A stretch of DNA of 64,000 nt from Pseudolabrys sp. (GCA_029980465.1 JARYIJ010000001.1:310001-374000); one strand, 5' to 3'. Counted from the stretch's first letter, positions 7,941 to 16,780 are shown. Program-made: numbers and translations. Notes: generated by a model not told the origin, from the letters alone.

Positions 7941-8126
7941 TCCGCCTCATCCTGAGGAGCCGCGTGTGAGCGCGGCGTCTCGAAGGAGAGGCGGCCCGTG
8001 CATTGTGTACGCCGGGCCTCATGGTTCGAGACGCGCCACGCAAGTCGGCCTTGGCCGACTTGCGCATAACTCACCGATGTCGGGTAAACCCGACATCGGG
8101 GCGCTCCTCACCATGAGGATGATGCG
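7941..8126. repeat. CCTCATCCTGAGGAGC-type intergenic repeat
   Basis: Opens with CCGCCTCATCCTGAGGAGC and closes with CTCCTCACCATGAGGATGATG, so its ends are inverted copies. Inside are two perfect hairpins, GCAAGTCGGCC/GGCCGACTTGC and GATGTCGGGT/ACCCGACATC. Repeats of this style are common in Bradyrhizobium-like genomes. The rest of 8127-8390 is further palindromic, repeat-like sequence (CCGGGCTTGACCC, CGATGACGG) with no credible gene. Confidence 0.65.
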
Positions 8127-8390
8127 CCTCCACTCACTCAGCGTCATGCCCGGGCTTGACCCACACTCTGCGTCATCACCGGGCCGGCGCGAGGCGCCGT
8201 GACCCGGTGATCCATGTAGCATCGCCAGATTACAGTGCCTCACGTAAGCCCGCGGTGGTCGAACGGCCTCATGGATCGCCGGGTCAAGTTTACGACCGGG
8301 CCGCGCTTCCGCGCGGACCCGGTTGCCCGGCGATGACGGCGGAGAATGGTGTGAGGCTCGCATCCGCCTCATCATGAGGAGGTGGGCTAG

Positions 8391-8620
8391 AAATGATTCC
8401 GAGTTTTCAAACTCGTGTCCCGGGCGCAGCGCAGCGCGGTAGCGGTGCGCTGCAGACCCGGGACCCCGGTTTCTTTGCAGTATAACCGGGGTCCCGGCTC
8501 TGCGGTGCATCACTTCGCTACGCTCGTGCTGCACCGCGTCCGGGACACGAGCCATGCGCTGCCGTACGCGTCTAGACAATATTCCTAGAAGGACACGAGT
8601 TTGAAAACCCGGAATCATTT
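8391..8620. repeat. MITE-like element R2 with 30-bp terminal inverted repeats
   Basis: The left end 8391-8420 and the right end 8591-8620 are inverted copies matching at 29 of 30 positions; both include AAATGATTCCG and CAAACTCGTGTCC on the appropriate strand. The 170-base interior has the CCCGGGCGCAGCGCAGCG and CCGGGGTCCCGGCTCTGCGG blocks of the dispersed repeat. No transposase is inside. The open frames crossing it have repeat-derived composition and are not called. Confidence 0.75.
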
Positions 8621-8725
8621 CCGGCCAGACTATCGGGCGTTGCGCACCCTCCTCCGCACCTGCCCGCACTTTGCTCCGGATTGGCAATCCAGCTTGTCGA
8701 AAATCACCGGAGTATCAGGCCTTAA

Positions 8726-8741
8726 TGGCAAAAACGCCGCG
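8726..8741 (+). promoter_or_regulatory. Candidate sigma-54 promoter of the flagellin gene
   Basis: TGGCAAAAACGCCGCG has GG at 8727-8728 and GC at 8739-8740 with the required 10-base gap. The -24 box matches TGGCA, but the -12 box is poor (CCGCG rather than TTGCA). It would give a flagellin leader of about 120 bases. Weaker than the other three sites. Confidence 0.4.
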
Positions 8742-8752
8742 TTAGCCGGCCA

Positions 8753-8769
8753 TTAACCATAGCGCTTAA
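8753..8769 (+). promoter_or_regulatory. TTAACCAT element upstream of flagellin
   Basis: TTAACCATAGCGCTTAA carries the TTAACCAT core of the fliLM and fliX elements plus a second TTAA. The TTAA halves are 9 bases apart, not the 7 of a perfect CtrA site, so it is only a candidate. Confidence 0.3.
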
Positions 8770-8870
8770 AGCTTCCTTTTATTCCTTCATGCCATCGTCG
8801 CCGCGACCCTGGGTCTGAAAGACCCGAACGGGCCATGACGTCAATCTTCCGACCAGAAAGGTGATCGCTA

Positions 8871-10376
8871 ATGTCTTCCGATATCACTCTGAGTTCAGGC
8901 GTTCGGCAGAACCTGCTTTCGCTGCAGAACACCGCCTCCCTGATGGCCCAGACCCAGAACCGCCTTGCCACCGGCAAGAAGGTCAACTCGGCCCTCGACA
9001 ATCCGCTCAACTTCTTCACCTCACAGTCGTTGAGCTCGCGCGCCCACGACCTCAGCGGCCTGCTCGACTCGATGGGCAGCGCCATCCAGACCGTTCAGGC
9101 CGCCAGCAACGGCATCACCGCGATGACCGCGCTGGTGAAGCAGCTCCAGGCGACCGTTTCGTCGGCCCGCGGCGACACCACCCCAGCCGCCATCGCCCCC
9201 GGCAGCCTGACCGCCGGCACCAATACGTCTGCGCTCGGCGGCAAGCTGACGTTCAACCTCGGCGGCGGCACTTCGGTCTCGCTCGACACCTATAATCACG
9301 TCAACGCGACCGTCAGCACCGTGACGGCGGCGAGCGGCACCTACACGACCGACCTGTCGGCGAATGGCTTCTCGATCAACGATGGCACGACCAACACGGC
9401 CATCACGTTTGCTGCAGGCGACCTGACGCTTGCGGCGAAGATCACCAAGATCAACAGCCAGCTCGCCACGGCCGGCAACAACGTCCACGCCCAGGATGAC
9501 GGCAACGGCAACCTGCAGCTCGTCAACAGCACCGGCAACACCATCACGGTGACCGAAGGCGCCGGCACGACCGCCGCGACACTCGGCTTCGGCGCGGGCA
9601 ACACGACGTCGACCGACGGTTCAGCCGCGGTCAACACGGCGTTCACTGTCGATGAGCTCGTCTCGGCGATCAACAGCAACTCGATCCTGTCCGGCAAGGT
9701 TTCGGCCTCGAAGGACGCCACCACCGGCGCCCTGAAGCTGTCGAACCTGACCAACACCAACTTCACGGTCACCGGCACCAACGGCACCAACGTCACCGGT
9801 CTGTCGACCGACACGTCGACGTTGTCGGGCGGCACCGGCGCCTCGTTGAGCAGCGTTCGCCAGAGCCTGTTGAACCAGTTCAACAGCTTGGTCAGCCAGA
9901 TCGACAAGACCGCGTTGGACTCGGGCTACAACGGCATCAACCTGCTCAACGGCGACAAGCTGCATGTGCAGTTCAATGAGACCAACACCAGCTCGATCGA
10001 CGTTCAGGCGATCGACGGCAGCGGCAATGCCTTCGCGATCAACAGCACGAACCTGGGCATCAACGCCCAGACCACGTCGAACTTCGCGAGCAACACCACG
10101 CTGGACTCGCTCGCCTCGACCCTGACCACGGCGCTGACCACGCTCCGCAGCCAGGCCTCGGCGCTCGGTTCGCAGCTCTCCGTCGTGCAGACCCGTCAGG
10201 ACTTCACGAAGAACATGATCAACACGCTGCAGACCGGCTCGGACAACCTGGTCCTCGCCGACACCAACGAGGAAGGCGCTAACATGCTGGCGTTGCAGAC
10301 CCGCCAGAGCCTGTCGACCACGGCTCTGTCGCTCGCCTCGCAGGCCAACCAGAACGTGCTCCGCCTGTTCGGCTAA
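8871..10376 (+). CDS. Flagellin
   Basis: Filament subunit of 501 residues, the only flagellin in the window. The conserved D0/D1 N-terminus has NRLATGKKVNSALDNPLNFF and SSRAHDLSGLLDSMGSAIQ. The C-terminal D1/D0 has TRQDFTKNMINTLQTGSDNL and ends NVLRLFG. Between them is a surface-exposed Thr/Asn/Gly-rich stretch (about residues 105-330) with sugar-like or pilus-like low complexity. There is no signal peptide, as expected for type III export. An AAAGG ribosome site lies 8 bases before the ATG. flbT and flaF, which control flagellin synthesis and secretion, follow directly. A terminator hairpin closes the unit. Confidence 0.93.
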   Translation: MSSDITLSSGVRQNLLSLQNTASLMAQTQNRLATGKKVNSALDNPLNFFTSQSLSSRAHDLSGLLDSMGSAIQTVQAASNGITAMTALVKQLQATVSSARGDTTPAAIAPGSLTAGTNTSALGGKLTFNLGGGTSVSLDTYNHVNATVSTVTAASGTYTTDLSANGFSINDGTTNTAITFAAGDLTLAAKITKINSQLATAGNNVHAQDDGNGNLQLVNSTGNTITVTEGAGTTAATLGFGAGNTTSTDGSAAVNTAFTVDELVSAINSNSILSGKVSASKDATTGALKLSNLTNTNFTVTGTNGTNVTGLSTDTSTLSGGTGASLSSVRQSLLNQFNSLVSQIDKTALDSGYNGINLLNGDKLHVQFNETNTSSIDVQAIDGSGNAFAINSTNLGINAQTTSNFASNTTLDSLASTLTTALTTLRSQASALGSQLSVVQTRQDFTKNMINTLQTGSDNLVLADTNEEGANMLALQTRQSLSTTALSLASQANQNVLRLFG

Positions 10377-10400
10377 GCACCACGTTCGGTTCGAAACCGG

Positions 10401-10430
10401 CGGCGGGGCCAAAAGTCCCGCCGTTTTTTT
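10401..10430 (+). terminator. Rho-independent terminator after flagellin
   Basis: CGGCGGG at 10401-10407 pairs with CCCGCCG at 10417-10423, followed by seven T. Starts 24 bases after the flagellin stop codon. Confidence 0.88.
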
Positions 10431-10477
10431 ACGTCCGGTTAACCGATTTGCCCCGATACCGGGGCGAGGTGGCGCCC

Positions 10478-10912
10478 ATGTCGCTTCGTATCGAACTCAA
10501 GCCCGGCGAACGCATCCTGATTGGTGACTGCGTCATCACCAATTCGGACCAGCGTGCCTGCTTCGTCGTCGACGGCCGCGTCCCGATCCTGCGCGAGAAG
10601 GACATCATGACGGCGAAGGCCGCCAACACGCCGGCGCGGCGCATCTATCTCGCCGTGCAGCTGATGTACACCTCGCACGACCCGCGCCAGCATCACGACA
10701 CCTACTTCGCGCTGTTGAAGGATTTTTTGCAGGCGGCCCCAAGTGCCCGTCCTGACGTGGAAATTATCAATAATCAAATCTTAAGCGGCGACCTGTACAA
10801 AGCTCTTAAAAGTACTCGCAAGTTGATCAAGTACGAACAGGAGCTTGTTGACAATGAACAACGCCGCTCGGCTCTACGGAAGCGTGGCAAAACAGATTTC
10901 CAGCCCGCGTGA
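10478..10912 (+). CDS. flbT: Flagellin mRNA translation regulator FlbT
   Basis: Protein of 144 residues with the family opening MSLRIELKPGERILIGDCVI. The YLAVQLMYTSHDP and NQILSGDLYKALKSTRKLIKYE segments are typical. In Caulobacter FlbT binds the 5' leader of flagellin mRNA and destabilises it until the hook is complete. Here the flagellin leader lies immediately upstream. The ATG at 10478 with GAGGTGG before it is preferred; a start at 10448 would add ten atypical residues. The end of the gene overlaps flaF by 59 bases in another frame. Confidence 0.93.
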   Translation: MSLRIELKPGERILIGDCVITNSDQRACFVVDGRVPILREKDIMTAKAANTPARRIYLAVQLMYTSHDPRQHHDTYFALLKDFLQAAPSARPDVEIINNQILSGDLYKALKSTRKLIKYEQELVDNEQRRSALRKRGKTDFQPA

Positions 10913-11219
10913 CCTGGAAGCCAGCCTTTTGCTCGAGGCCGCGGCGCGGCTTCAGGCGGTGCGTGACGACTGGAACGGCAAGCGCGGCAATCTGGACAAC
11001 GCGCTGCGCTACAACCGCCGCCTCTGGACCATCTTCATGACCTCGGTGACCAGCACCGACAGTCCGCTGCCAATCGAGATCAAGCAGAACGTCGCCAATA
11101 TCGGCCTGTTCGTCATGAAGCAGACCCTCGCGCTGATCGGCGACCCCAAGCCGGAGCGGCTCGGCTCGCTGATCAACATCAACCGCGAGATCGCCTCCGG
11201 CCTGTCGGCGCGCCCCTGA
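10854..11219 (+). CDS. flaF: Flagellar biosynthesis regulator FlaF
   Basis: Protein of 121 residues, required with FlbT for flagellin synthesis and secretion. Recognised by DLEASLLLEAAARLQAVRDD, NRRLWTIFMTSVTS and IKQNVANIGLFVM. It starts at the ATG 10854-10856, ten bases after CAGGAG, inside the last 59 bases of flbT. The overlap implies coupled translation. A terminator follows within 30 bases, so flbT-flaF is a two-gene unit. Confidence 0.93.
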   Translation: MNNAARLYGSVAKQISSPRDLEASLLLEAAARLQAVRDDWNGKRGNLDNALRYNRRLWTIFMTSVTSTDSPLPIEIKQNVANIGLFVMKQTLALIGDPKPERLGSLININREIASGLSARP

Positions 11220-11245
11220 GCGCCGCCACGCAGCGAATAAAAAGA

Positions 11246-11268
11246 ACCCCGGTCGCCCCGGGGTTTTT
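11246..11268. terminator. Bidirectional terminator between flaF and flgL
   Basis: ACCCCGG at 11246-11252 pairs with CCGGGGT at 11258-11264, followed by TTTT and preceded by an A-rich run (AATAAAAAGA). It can stop transcription from both convergent genes. Confidence 0.85.
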
Positions 11269-11288
11269 CATGTCGGCCGCCTGCGAAA

Positions 11289-12794
11289 TTATTTGCCGAG
11301 GAAGTTGACCAGGCTGAGCTGCGACAACATCGCCGTGGTCTGCAAGGACGCCTGCAGGCTGGTCTGCAACGACAGGATCCGCACGCCGACTTCGTCCTGC
11401 GACACGCCTTCGATGTTATGCAGCATGTCGGTGAGCATGTTGCTGGTCTGCTGGTGACGGCTCTGCGCCGATTTCGACGCCGTCTGCGCTCGCGCCAGAT
11501 CCGTCTCGATATCGCTGATCTTCTGCTGGCCAGGCCCGCCGTTGAGCGCCTGCGTCACGCGCGTGGTCAGCGCGGAGTAGGCGTCCTGCGCATTCGGGTC
11601 GCCGACCGAGAACGAGGCGGCCGCAAAAACGGCAATGCTCTGGATCGCGTTGCGCAGGCCATCCTCGTTGGCGCGCAGGCCGTAGCTGATCGAAAGCGAG
11701 GGGTCGATCTCGGCGGCGGCGGTCGAGCGCGCCGGCGCCGATCCGGCCTCGCCGAGATACCAGGTCACCGTGTCGGCGGCAGTGCCGTCCTTGAGCGCGG
11801 TCGCGGTATCGAATGGCGGACCGTCGACCCGCTGCGGCGGATGCGTGCTGTCGGTGTTGAAGAAATCCTTGGAAGCCCGCACCGCCGAGGCGGCGGTGAG
11901 GCTGGTCGCGCCGATCTGGACGACCGACGCCGCCAGCGCGTTCTTGAGATTCGTCGCGGTCTCGTCCGGCGTCGCGCCAATGAGGAATTGATTGCGGCCG
12001 GCCGGCGAGGTCGCGGTGGCCATCATCGTCAGATTCTGCGTCGTGCCGTCCGGCAGCGTGAAACCGATCGTGATCTGCTCGCCGGCGTTCGGATTCGCCG
12101 AGAAGTCGATGCCGACGCTGGCCGGCGGCGCCGACGGGCCGGTGACGGTGGCGTTCGACAAGGTCGAATTGACCGCGCCGATCTTCAATCCGAATGGCGA
12201 CACGGCGTCTTCGGACACCGCAACCGACGTCGCCGTCGGATTCGTCAAGGTAAGGCGGCCCAATCCGTCGGCGCCGAGATCGGCCTGGTTGCGCTCGGAC
12301 ATGATCTGCTTGAGGCCGGCGCGGATGCCGTCGCCGTTAACGATGGTATTGGTGTCCGCCACCGCCGGCTGATCGGTCGCCGTCCCGGAAAACAGGTAGC
12401 GGTTGCCGACCTGCGTATTGAGCGACGACAGCAACTGGTCGAGCTGGGCGTAGGCGGTCTTCTGGTCCTGCGTCTGGCCGGTCCGGTCGATCTGGAACTG
12501 CCCGGAATTGGCCGCCTGTTTCACCGTGTTGACGGCGCTGTCGGCGCCCGTGAGGATTTGCTGGGCCGCGGCCAGGCGCACGCCGACGATCTTGATAGTG
12601 CTGTCATAGCTCGACAGCGCCGACTGCTGCGCGTGCAGGCTGAGGGCGATGCCGCGGTTGGTGCCGAGTCCGGCATAAGTCGTCGACTTCACGCCGCTGC
12701 CGAGCTGCCGCTGCAGATTGTCAAGCTGCGAGCGCATGCCGAGGATCGACTGCAGCATGGGGCTCGAGATCGATCCGATGTAGCTCACGGTCAT
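11289..12794 (-). CDS. flgL: Flagellar hook-associated protein FlgL (HAP3)
   Basis: Hook-filament junction protein of 501 residues. The N-terminus MTVSYIGSISSPMLQSI leads into flagellin-like helices (LQRQLGSGVKSTTYAGLG). The C-terminus has the matching helix QTSLQASLQTTAMLSQLSLVNFLGK, while the middle is variable. Length is above that of E. coli FlgL (317) but normal for alphaproteobacteria. It begins 7 bases after the flgK stop and is last in the flgE-flgK-flgL operon. Confidence 0.88.
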   Translation of the reverse strand: MTVSYIGSISSPMLQSILGMRSQLDNLQRQLGSGVKSTTYAGLGTNRGIALSLHAQQSALSSYDSTIKIVGVRLAAAQQILTGADSAVNTVKQAANSGQFQIDRTGQTQDQKTAYAQLDQLLSSLNTQVGNRYLFSGTATDQPAVADTNTIVNGDGIRAGLKQIMSERNQADLGADGLGRLTLTNPTATSVAVSEDAVSPFGLKIGAVNSTLSNATVTGPSAPPASVGIDFSANPNAGEQITIGFTLPDGTTQNLTMMATATSPAGRNQFLIGATPDETATNLKNALAASVVQIGATSLTAASAVRASKDFFNTDSTHPPQRVDGPPFDTATALKDGTAADTVTWYLGEAGSAPARSTAAAEIDPSLSISYGLRANEDGLRNAIQSIAVFAAASFSVGDPNAQDAYSALTTRVTQALNGGPGQQKISDIETDLARAQTASKSAQSRHQQTSNMLTDMLHNIEGVSQDEVGVRILSLQTSLQASLQTTAMLSQLSLVNFLGK

Positions 12795-12801
12795 GGCGGC
12801 C

Positions 12802-14670
12802 TCACATATTCAGCAGCTTGTCGATCATGTCCTTGACCGCCGACATCACCCGCGCGTTCGCCGAATAGGCGTTCTGAAGATTCAGTAGGTTGGTCATCTC
12901 GACGTCGATATTGACGCTTGAAGCATCCGTGAAACGCTGCTGCAGGTTCGACAGCACCACGTCCTGGCCTTGCTTGAGCGTCTGCGCGTTGCTGGCGGCT
13001 TCGCCCTGCTGGCTGATGACCTGCTGGACGAAATGGCCGAGCGTTCCGGTATAAGGCGACGCCAGCGTGCCGATGCCGGAATTCGGGTTGAAGGTCAGCG
13101 GCGCGTTCTGCAGTTGATTGAGAATGAAGTTCGGCCGTGTCGGATCGGCGGCGGCGGTGCCGGCCTGATAGGCGACCAGCAGCGACGGATCGGAAACGAC
13201 CGCCGAATTGACCGCGATGCGGCCGGCGAGCCCCTGGCTTTGCGCGATAGTGCCGCTGAACGCGCCCGAATAGGGCGTCGCGCCGTCGAGGAACAGTGGC
13301 AGTTGCGCGCCGCCGCTGGACAACGACGTTACCGTCGTGGTGGCGCTCACGCCATTGACCGCGACACGGCCGCCGCTGCTGTCGTCGAGAAGTTCGAGCA
13401 TCGTGCCCGACGGGTTCGATGACTGCAGGCCCGTGGTCGACAGCGCCTTGGCGATCTGGCTGAACACCGACGCCATGCCCTGGCTGAAATCGATGCCGAC
13501 CACCTTGTCGTTCGGGTTGGCGGTTGCCGCGTCCGAAAGCGGCAGCGCCGAAGGAACGTCGATCCGCACCAGCGTCAGCGAACGCGGGGTATTCGTGAGC
13601 TTGTCGGTGTAACCGATGTTGATCGTGTTACCGGCGCTCAACGAACCGAGGTCGATGTCGAAGCCCGATTGCGCGCCCGACGTTACCGCCGTTCCGGCGG
13701 TCGTCTTGTCCGACAGGGCGGCCGCCATCGTCGAAGCGATCGCGTCGAGCTGGTTCTGCGCCTGGACCAGATCCTGGTCGCGCAGTTGCAGGTAAGCGGC
13801 GAGCTGCCCGGAGCGGATGGCGCTGGTCTGCACCAGATCGATCGGCGTGCCGTTTCCCGTCGTCAGCGTGATCGTGCCAACGCCGCGCTGGGTCGGGTCG
13901 CTGCTCCAGAGCGAGGTCGGGCTGACCGAGCCGCGCGCGTCGAAATTCAGCGTCGACGCCTTGTCGCCGGCGAGCTGGACACCCGAGTTGGTGAACACCG
14001 TGACCTGATTGTTCGGCCCGTGCAGGACGTTGATGTCCATGATCTGCGAGAGCTGATCGATGTAGCTGTCGCGCTGGTCCAGCATCGACGCCAGCGCCGC
14101 GTCGCTGGTGTTGCCGAGCACGCCGACCTGCCGGTTGAGATCGGCGATCTTCTGCATCGCGTTGTTGGCGGCGGCGACCGACGCGGCGATGCCGCTCTCG
14201 GCGTTCTGGCGCAGCGACTGGACGCCGGCCGACATCATGTTGAGCTGCTGGACCAGGAACTGGGCGCTGCTTACGACGCCGTTGCGCGCCGAGCTGTCGT
14301 CCGGGCTCGCGGCGAGCGCCTGGAGCGCCGAGGTAAAGCTGTTAAACGTGCTGTCCAGAGACGTATCCGACCCCGGCTGGCCGTAAATGTCCTGGAGCTG
14401 GCTGTAGAGCCGCGCCCGGATGTCGGCGTAGGACGCGCCGGCGTTCTCGGTCCGCAGCGCCTTCTGCACGTAGGTGTCGAGCTGGCGCTGCACGTCGCTG
14501 ACCCGAACGCCGATATTCGCGCCGCTGCCGGCGGTCTGGACCTGGTCGACGGTCTTGCGGACGTAGCCGGCGGTGTTGGCGTTGGCGACGTTGCCGGCGA
14601 CGATCGACAGCCCCGTCTGATTGGCCTTGAGGCCCGAGGCTGCCGTGGCGAGCGCCTGAGTCAAACCCAT
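12802..14670 (-). CDS. flgK: Flagellar hook-associated protein FlgK (HAP1)
   Basis: Protein of 622 residues joining the hook to FlgL. It has the FlgK opening MGLTQALATAASGLKANQTG with SIVAGNVANANTAGYVRK. The conserved LDQRDSYIDQLSQIMDINV segment lies in the middle and VEMTNLLNLQNAYSANARVM at the C-terminus. It follows flgE by 38 bases on the same strand. Transcription most likely comes from the sigma-54 promoter before flgE. Confidence 0.93.
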   Translation of the reverse strand: MGLTQALATAASGLKANQTGLSIVAGNVANANTAGYVRKTVDQVQTAGSGANIGVRVSDVQRQLDTYVQKALRTENAGASYADIRARLYSQLQDIYGQPGSDTSLDSTFNSFTSALQALAASPDDSSARNGVVSSAQFLVQQLNMMSAGVQSLRQNAESGIAASVAAANNAMQKIADLNRQVGVLGNTSDAALASMLDQRDSYIDQLSQIMDINVLHGPNNQVTVFTNSGVQLAGDKASTLNFDARGSVSPTSLWSSDPTQRGVGTITLTTGNGTPIDLVQTSAIRSGQLAAYLQLRDQDLVQAQNQLDAIASTMAAALSDKTTAGTAVTSGAQSGFDIDLGSLSAGNTINIGYTDKLTNTPRSLTLVRIDVPSALPLSDAATANPNDKVVGIDFSQGMASVFSQIAKALSTTGLQSSNPSGTMLELLDDSSGGRVAVNGVSATTTVTSLSSGGAQLPLFLDGATPYSGAFSGTIAQSQGLAGRIAVNSAVVSDPSLLVAYQAGTAAADPTRPNFILNQLQNAPLTFNPNSGIGTLASPYTGTLGHFVQQVISQQGEAASNAQTLKQGQDVVLSNLQQRFTDASSVNIDVEMTNLLNLQNAYSANARVMSAVKDMIDKLLNM

Positions 14671-14708
14671 GGCGGATCCCTGCCGGTTCTACGCAACGCC
14701 GCGGCGCG

Positions 14709-16706
14709 TCACCGCAACATGTTCAGGAGGTCCTGAATCATGGTGTTGCTGGTGGTCACGACGCGGGTGTTGGCCGAGTAGGCCTGCTGGGTCACGATCA
14801 GCTTGGTGAATTCGTCGGCGATATCGACGTTCGAGCTCTCGAGCGACGAGCCGATGATCTTGCCGGGCGCGTTGTAGATGGCCGGCCCGGATTCCGCGGT
14901 CGCCGCGTAGGCGCCGCCATCCATCGCCTTGAGGTTATTGGCGCCGTTGAAATTCGCCAGCGTCACCTGCGCAAGGTTGAGCGTGCGGCCGTTCGAGTAG
15001 GTGCCGGTGATCTGTCCGCTGTTGCCGACCGCGATCGACTGCAACTGACCAGCCGAATAACCGTCCTGGGTCAATTGATTGACCTGCGCGGTGCCGTTCG
15101 GATCGGCGTATTGCGTCACGCCGCCGGTGCCGTGAACGAGCTTGAGCGTGCCGAGGTTCACGCCGTCGATCGTCACGTTATTGAGCGTGACGTTGTTGAC
15201 CGGCGGATTCATCGAGCCGTTCGGCGCGAAGGTGTAGTCGACGCCGACGTTGGTCCAGGCCGGAGTCTGGCCGGCCGCCGACGAGTTCGACTGGTAGAAC
15301 AGGTTCCAGGTGTCCTTGTGACCCGCGCCGAGGGACGAGGAATCGATCTTGGCCCAGCGCATCTGCACGTTCACGGCCGATCCGGAGACGTCATAGACCG
15401 TGACCGCGCCGCCGCTGAGCGACTCGTTGAGGAATGATGTGACGTCCGCGCCGATGACCGAGCCGCTCGATGGATAACCCGTGGTGGTTCTGACGCCGAA
15501 ATTGCGTACAGCGACGTCGCCGCCGATCGTGATGATGTCGGTCGGGCCCGACGTCGCCGCGGTCACCGTCAGGTCGCCGGTATTGGGATCGACGGACGCG
15601 GTGCCGCCGGCCAGGCTGCCGAGGGCGGCATTGAGGTCGGCGATCGTCTCGATGTTGCCGGCGCCGAATTGTAACGTGAGCTGCGCATTGGCGCCGATCT
15701 GGATCGTCATTTGCTGACCATCGCCCACCGCGCCCTGCGTCAGCAGGTTGGTGGGATTCGTCGTGCCGACCGCGATGCCGAGATCGTTGAGGACGGCAAG
15801 GGTGCTGGTGTTGTCGATCTTGATGGCGGTCTTGGCGTCCGTGCTCTTGAGCTCGAGCTTGTTGCCGTTGAGGCCTGCCTGGACACCCGTCGTGCCGGTC
15901 TGCGCGTTGATCGCATTGACGATGGTGGTCGCGTTGTCACCGGCATTGACCGTGATCGGGGTGCCATTGATGCTCAGCGTGCCGGCGCTGGCGCTGAGCG
16001 ACGACAGATCGGCCGAACCGTCGTAAAGCGCGACCGCGTCTTTCGACAGTGTCGCGCCGTCGCCGATGATCTTGGCGACCGCCGGCGCTCCGTTGACCGG
16101 ATTGGCCTGAAAGTTCGCCGGATTAAGCAGCTCCGAGCCGGGCACGGTGGTGTCGTGATCCGGCGTCAGCGGGTAATTGGCGAGGTTGACCTGATAGTCG
16201 ATTTCCGTCGTCGGCACGGCCGGCAGGAAGCCGTTCTTGAACTGCAGCAGTTGCGGCACGCTGCCGATCGTATTGCCGGTGGTCGGATCGACCGGAATGC
16301 CCGAGAGATAATAGCCCGCGCCGTTGACCAAATAGCCGCTCTTGTCGAGCTGGAAGTCGCCGCGCCGCGTATAGAGATCGACGCCGCCAAAACTCGGACT
16401 GCCGTCGGCGGTGCCGGACGGCTTCTGCACGACGAAGAAGCCCTGGCCGTTGATGGCCATGTAGGTCGGGATCGACGCCGGTTGCACGTCGCCGCCGACC
16501 GTCACCGTGCCGCGCGAGAACGAAATGACGCTGCCCGAAGTCTGCTGGCTCGGGATGTTGTCGGCGATCAGATCCTCGAAGCTAGTATCGGTTCGCTTGA
16601 ATGCGGTGGTCTGAGAGTTCGCGATGTTGCCCGAAATATTCTCGAGGGCAAAAGACTGCGCTTTCATGCCGCTGACAGCCGACGTCAGCGCACCGAAGAT
16701 ACCCAT
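14709..16706 (-). CDS. flgE: Flagellar hook protein FlgE
   Basis: Hook subunit of 665 residues. The start MGIFGALTSAVSGMKAQ is typical, followed by the rod/hook motif NISGNIANSQTTAFKRTDTS. The NGQGFFVVQKP and YTRRGDFQLDKSGYLVNGAG blocks and the C-terminal SSLESSNVDIADEFTKLIVTQ confirm FlgE. It is long for a hook protein (E. coli 402): the extra length is a variable central domain of Thr/Gly/Asn-rich repeats. The frame is open upstream to 16823, but the ATG at 16704-16706 with GGAG before it is the true start. It heads the flgE-flgK-flgL operon. Confidence 0.93.
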   Translation of the reverse strand: MGIFGALTSAVSGMKAQSFALENISGNIANSQTTAFKRTDTSFEDLIADNIPSQQTSGSVISFSRGTVTVGGDVQPASIPTYMAINGQGFFVVQKPSGTADGSPSFGGVDLYTRRGDFQLDKSGYLVNGAGYYLSGIPVDPTTGNTIGSVPQLLQFKNGFLPAVPTTEIDYQVNLANYPLTPDHDTTVPGSELLNPANFQANPVNGAPAVAKIIGDGATLSKDAVALYDGSADLSSLSASAGTLSINGTPITVNAGDNATTIVNAINAQTGTTGVQAGLNGNKLELKSTDAKTAIKIDNTSTLAVLNDLGIAVGTTNPTNLLTQGAVGDGQQMTIQIGANAQLTLQFGAGNIETIADLNAALGSLAGGTASVDPNTGDLTVTAATSGPTDIITIGGDVAVRNFGVRTTTGYPSSGSVIGADVTSFLNESLSGGAVTVYDVSGSAVNVQMRWAKIDSSSLGAGHKDTWNLFYQSNSSAAGQTPAWTNVGVDYTFAPNGSMNPPVNNVTLNNVTIDGVNLGTLKLVHGTGGVTQYADPNGTAQVNQLTQDGYSAGQLQSIAVGNSGQITGTYSNGRTLNLAQVTLANFNGANNLKAMDGGAYAATAESGPAIYNAPGKIIGSSLESSNVDIADEFTKLIVTQQAYSANTRVVTTSNTMIQDLLNMLR

Positions 16707-16764
16707 GACCTGTTCTCCACAACGGCAGCCGACATGGCTGCAGACAAACCTGCAGCCATCCCAT

Positions 16765-16780
16765 GGCAATCGTTGTGCCA
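16765..16780 (-). promoter_or_regulatory. Sigma-54 promoter of flgEKL
   Basis: On the minus strand TGGCACAACGATTGCC matches TGGCACR-N4-TTGC almost perfectly. GG at 16778-16779 and GC at 16766-16767 are 10 bases apart. The predicted leader to flgE is about 48 bases. This is the best of the sigma-54 sites in the window. Confidence 0.85.

Noticed and set aside
8000..8060. tRNA-like GGTTCGAGAC stretch
   Set aside because: No acceptor stem, anticodon arm or CCA-proximal pairing around it; it is part of a repeat.
7941..8126. CRISPR-like array from repeated short palindromes
   Set aside because: The palindromes are not evenly spaced or identical and no cas genes occur; it is a known style of intergenic repeat.
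8019..8687. 222-codon minus-strand frame in the 7.8-8.9 kb gap
   Set aside because: It runs across two different repeat elements and has no family similarity.
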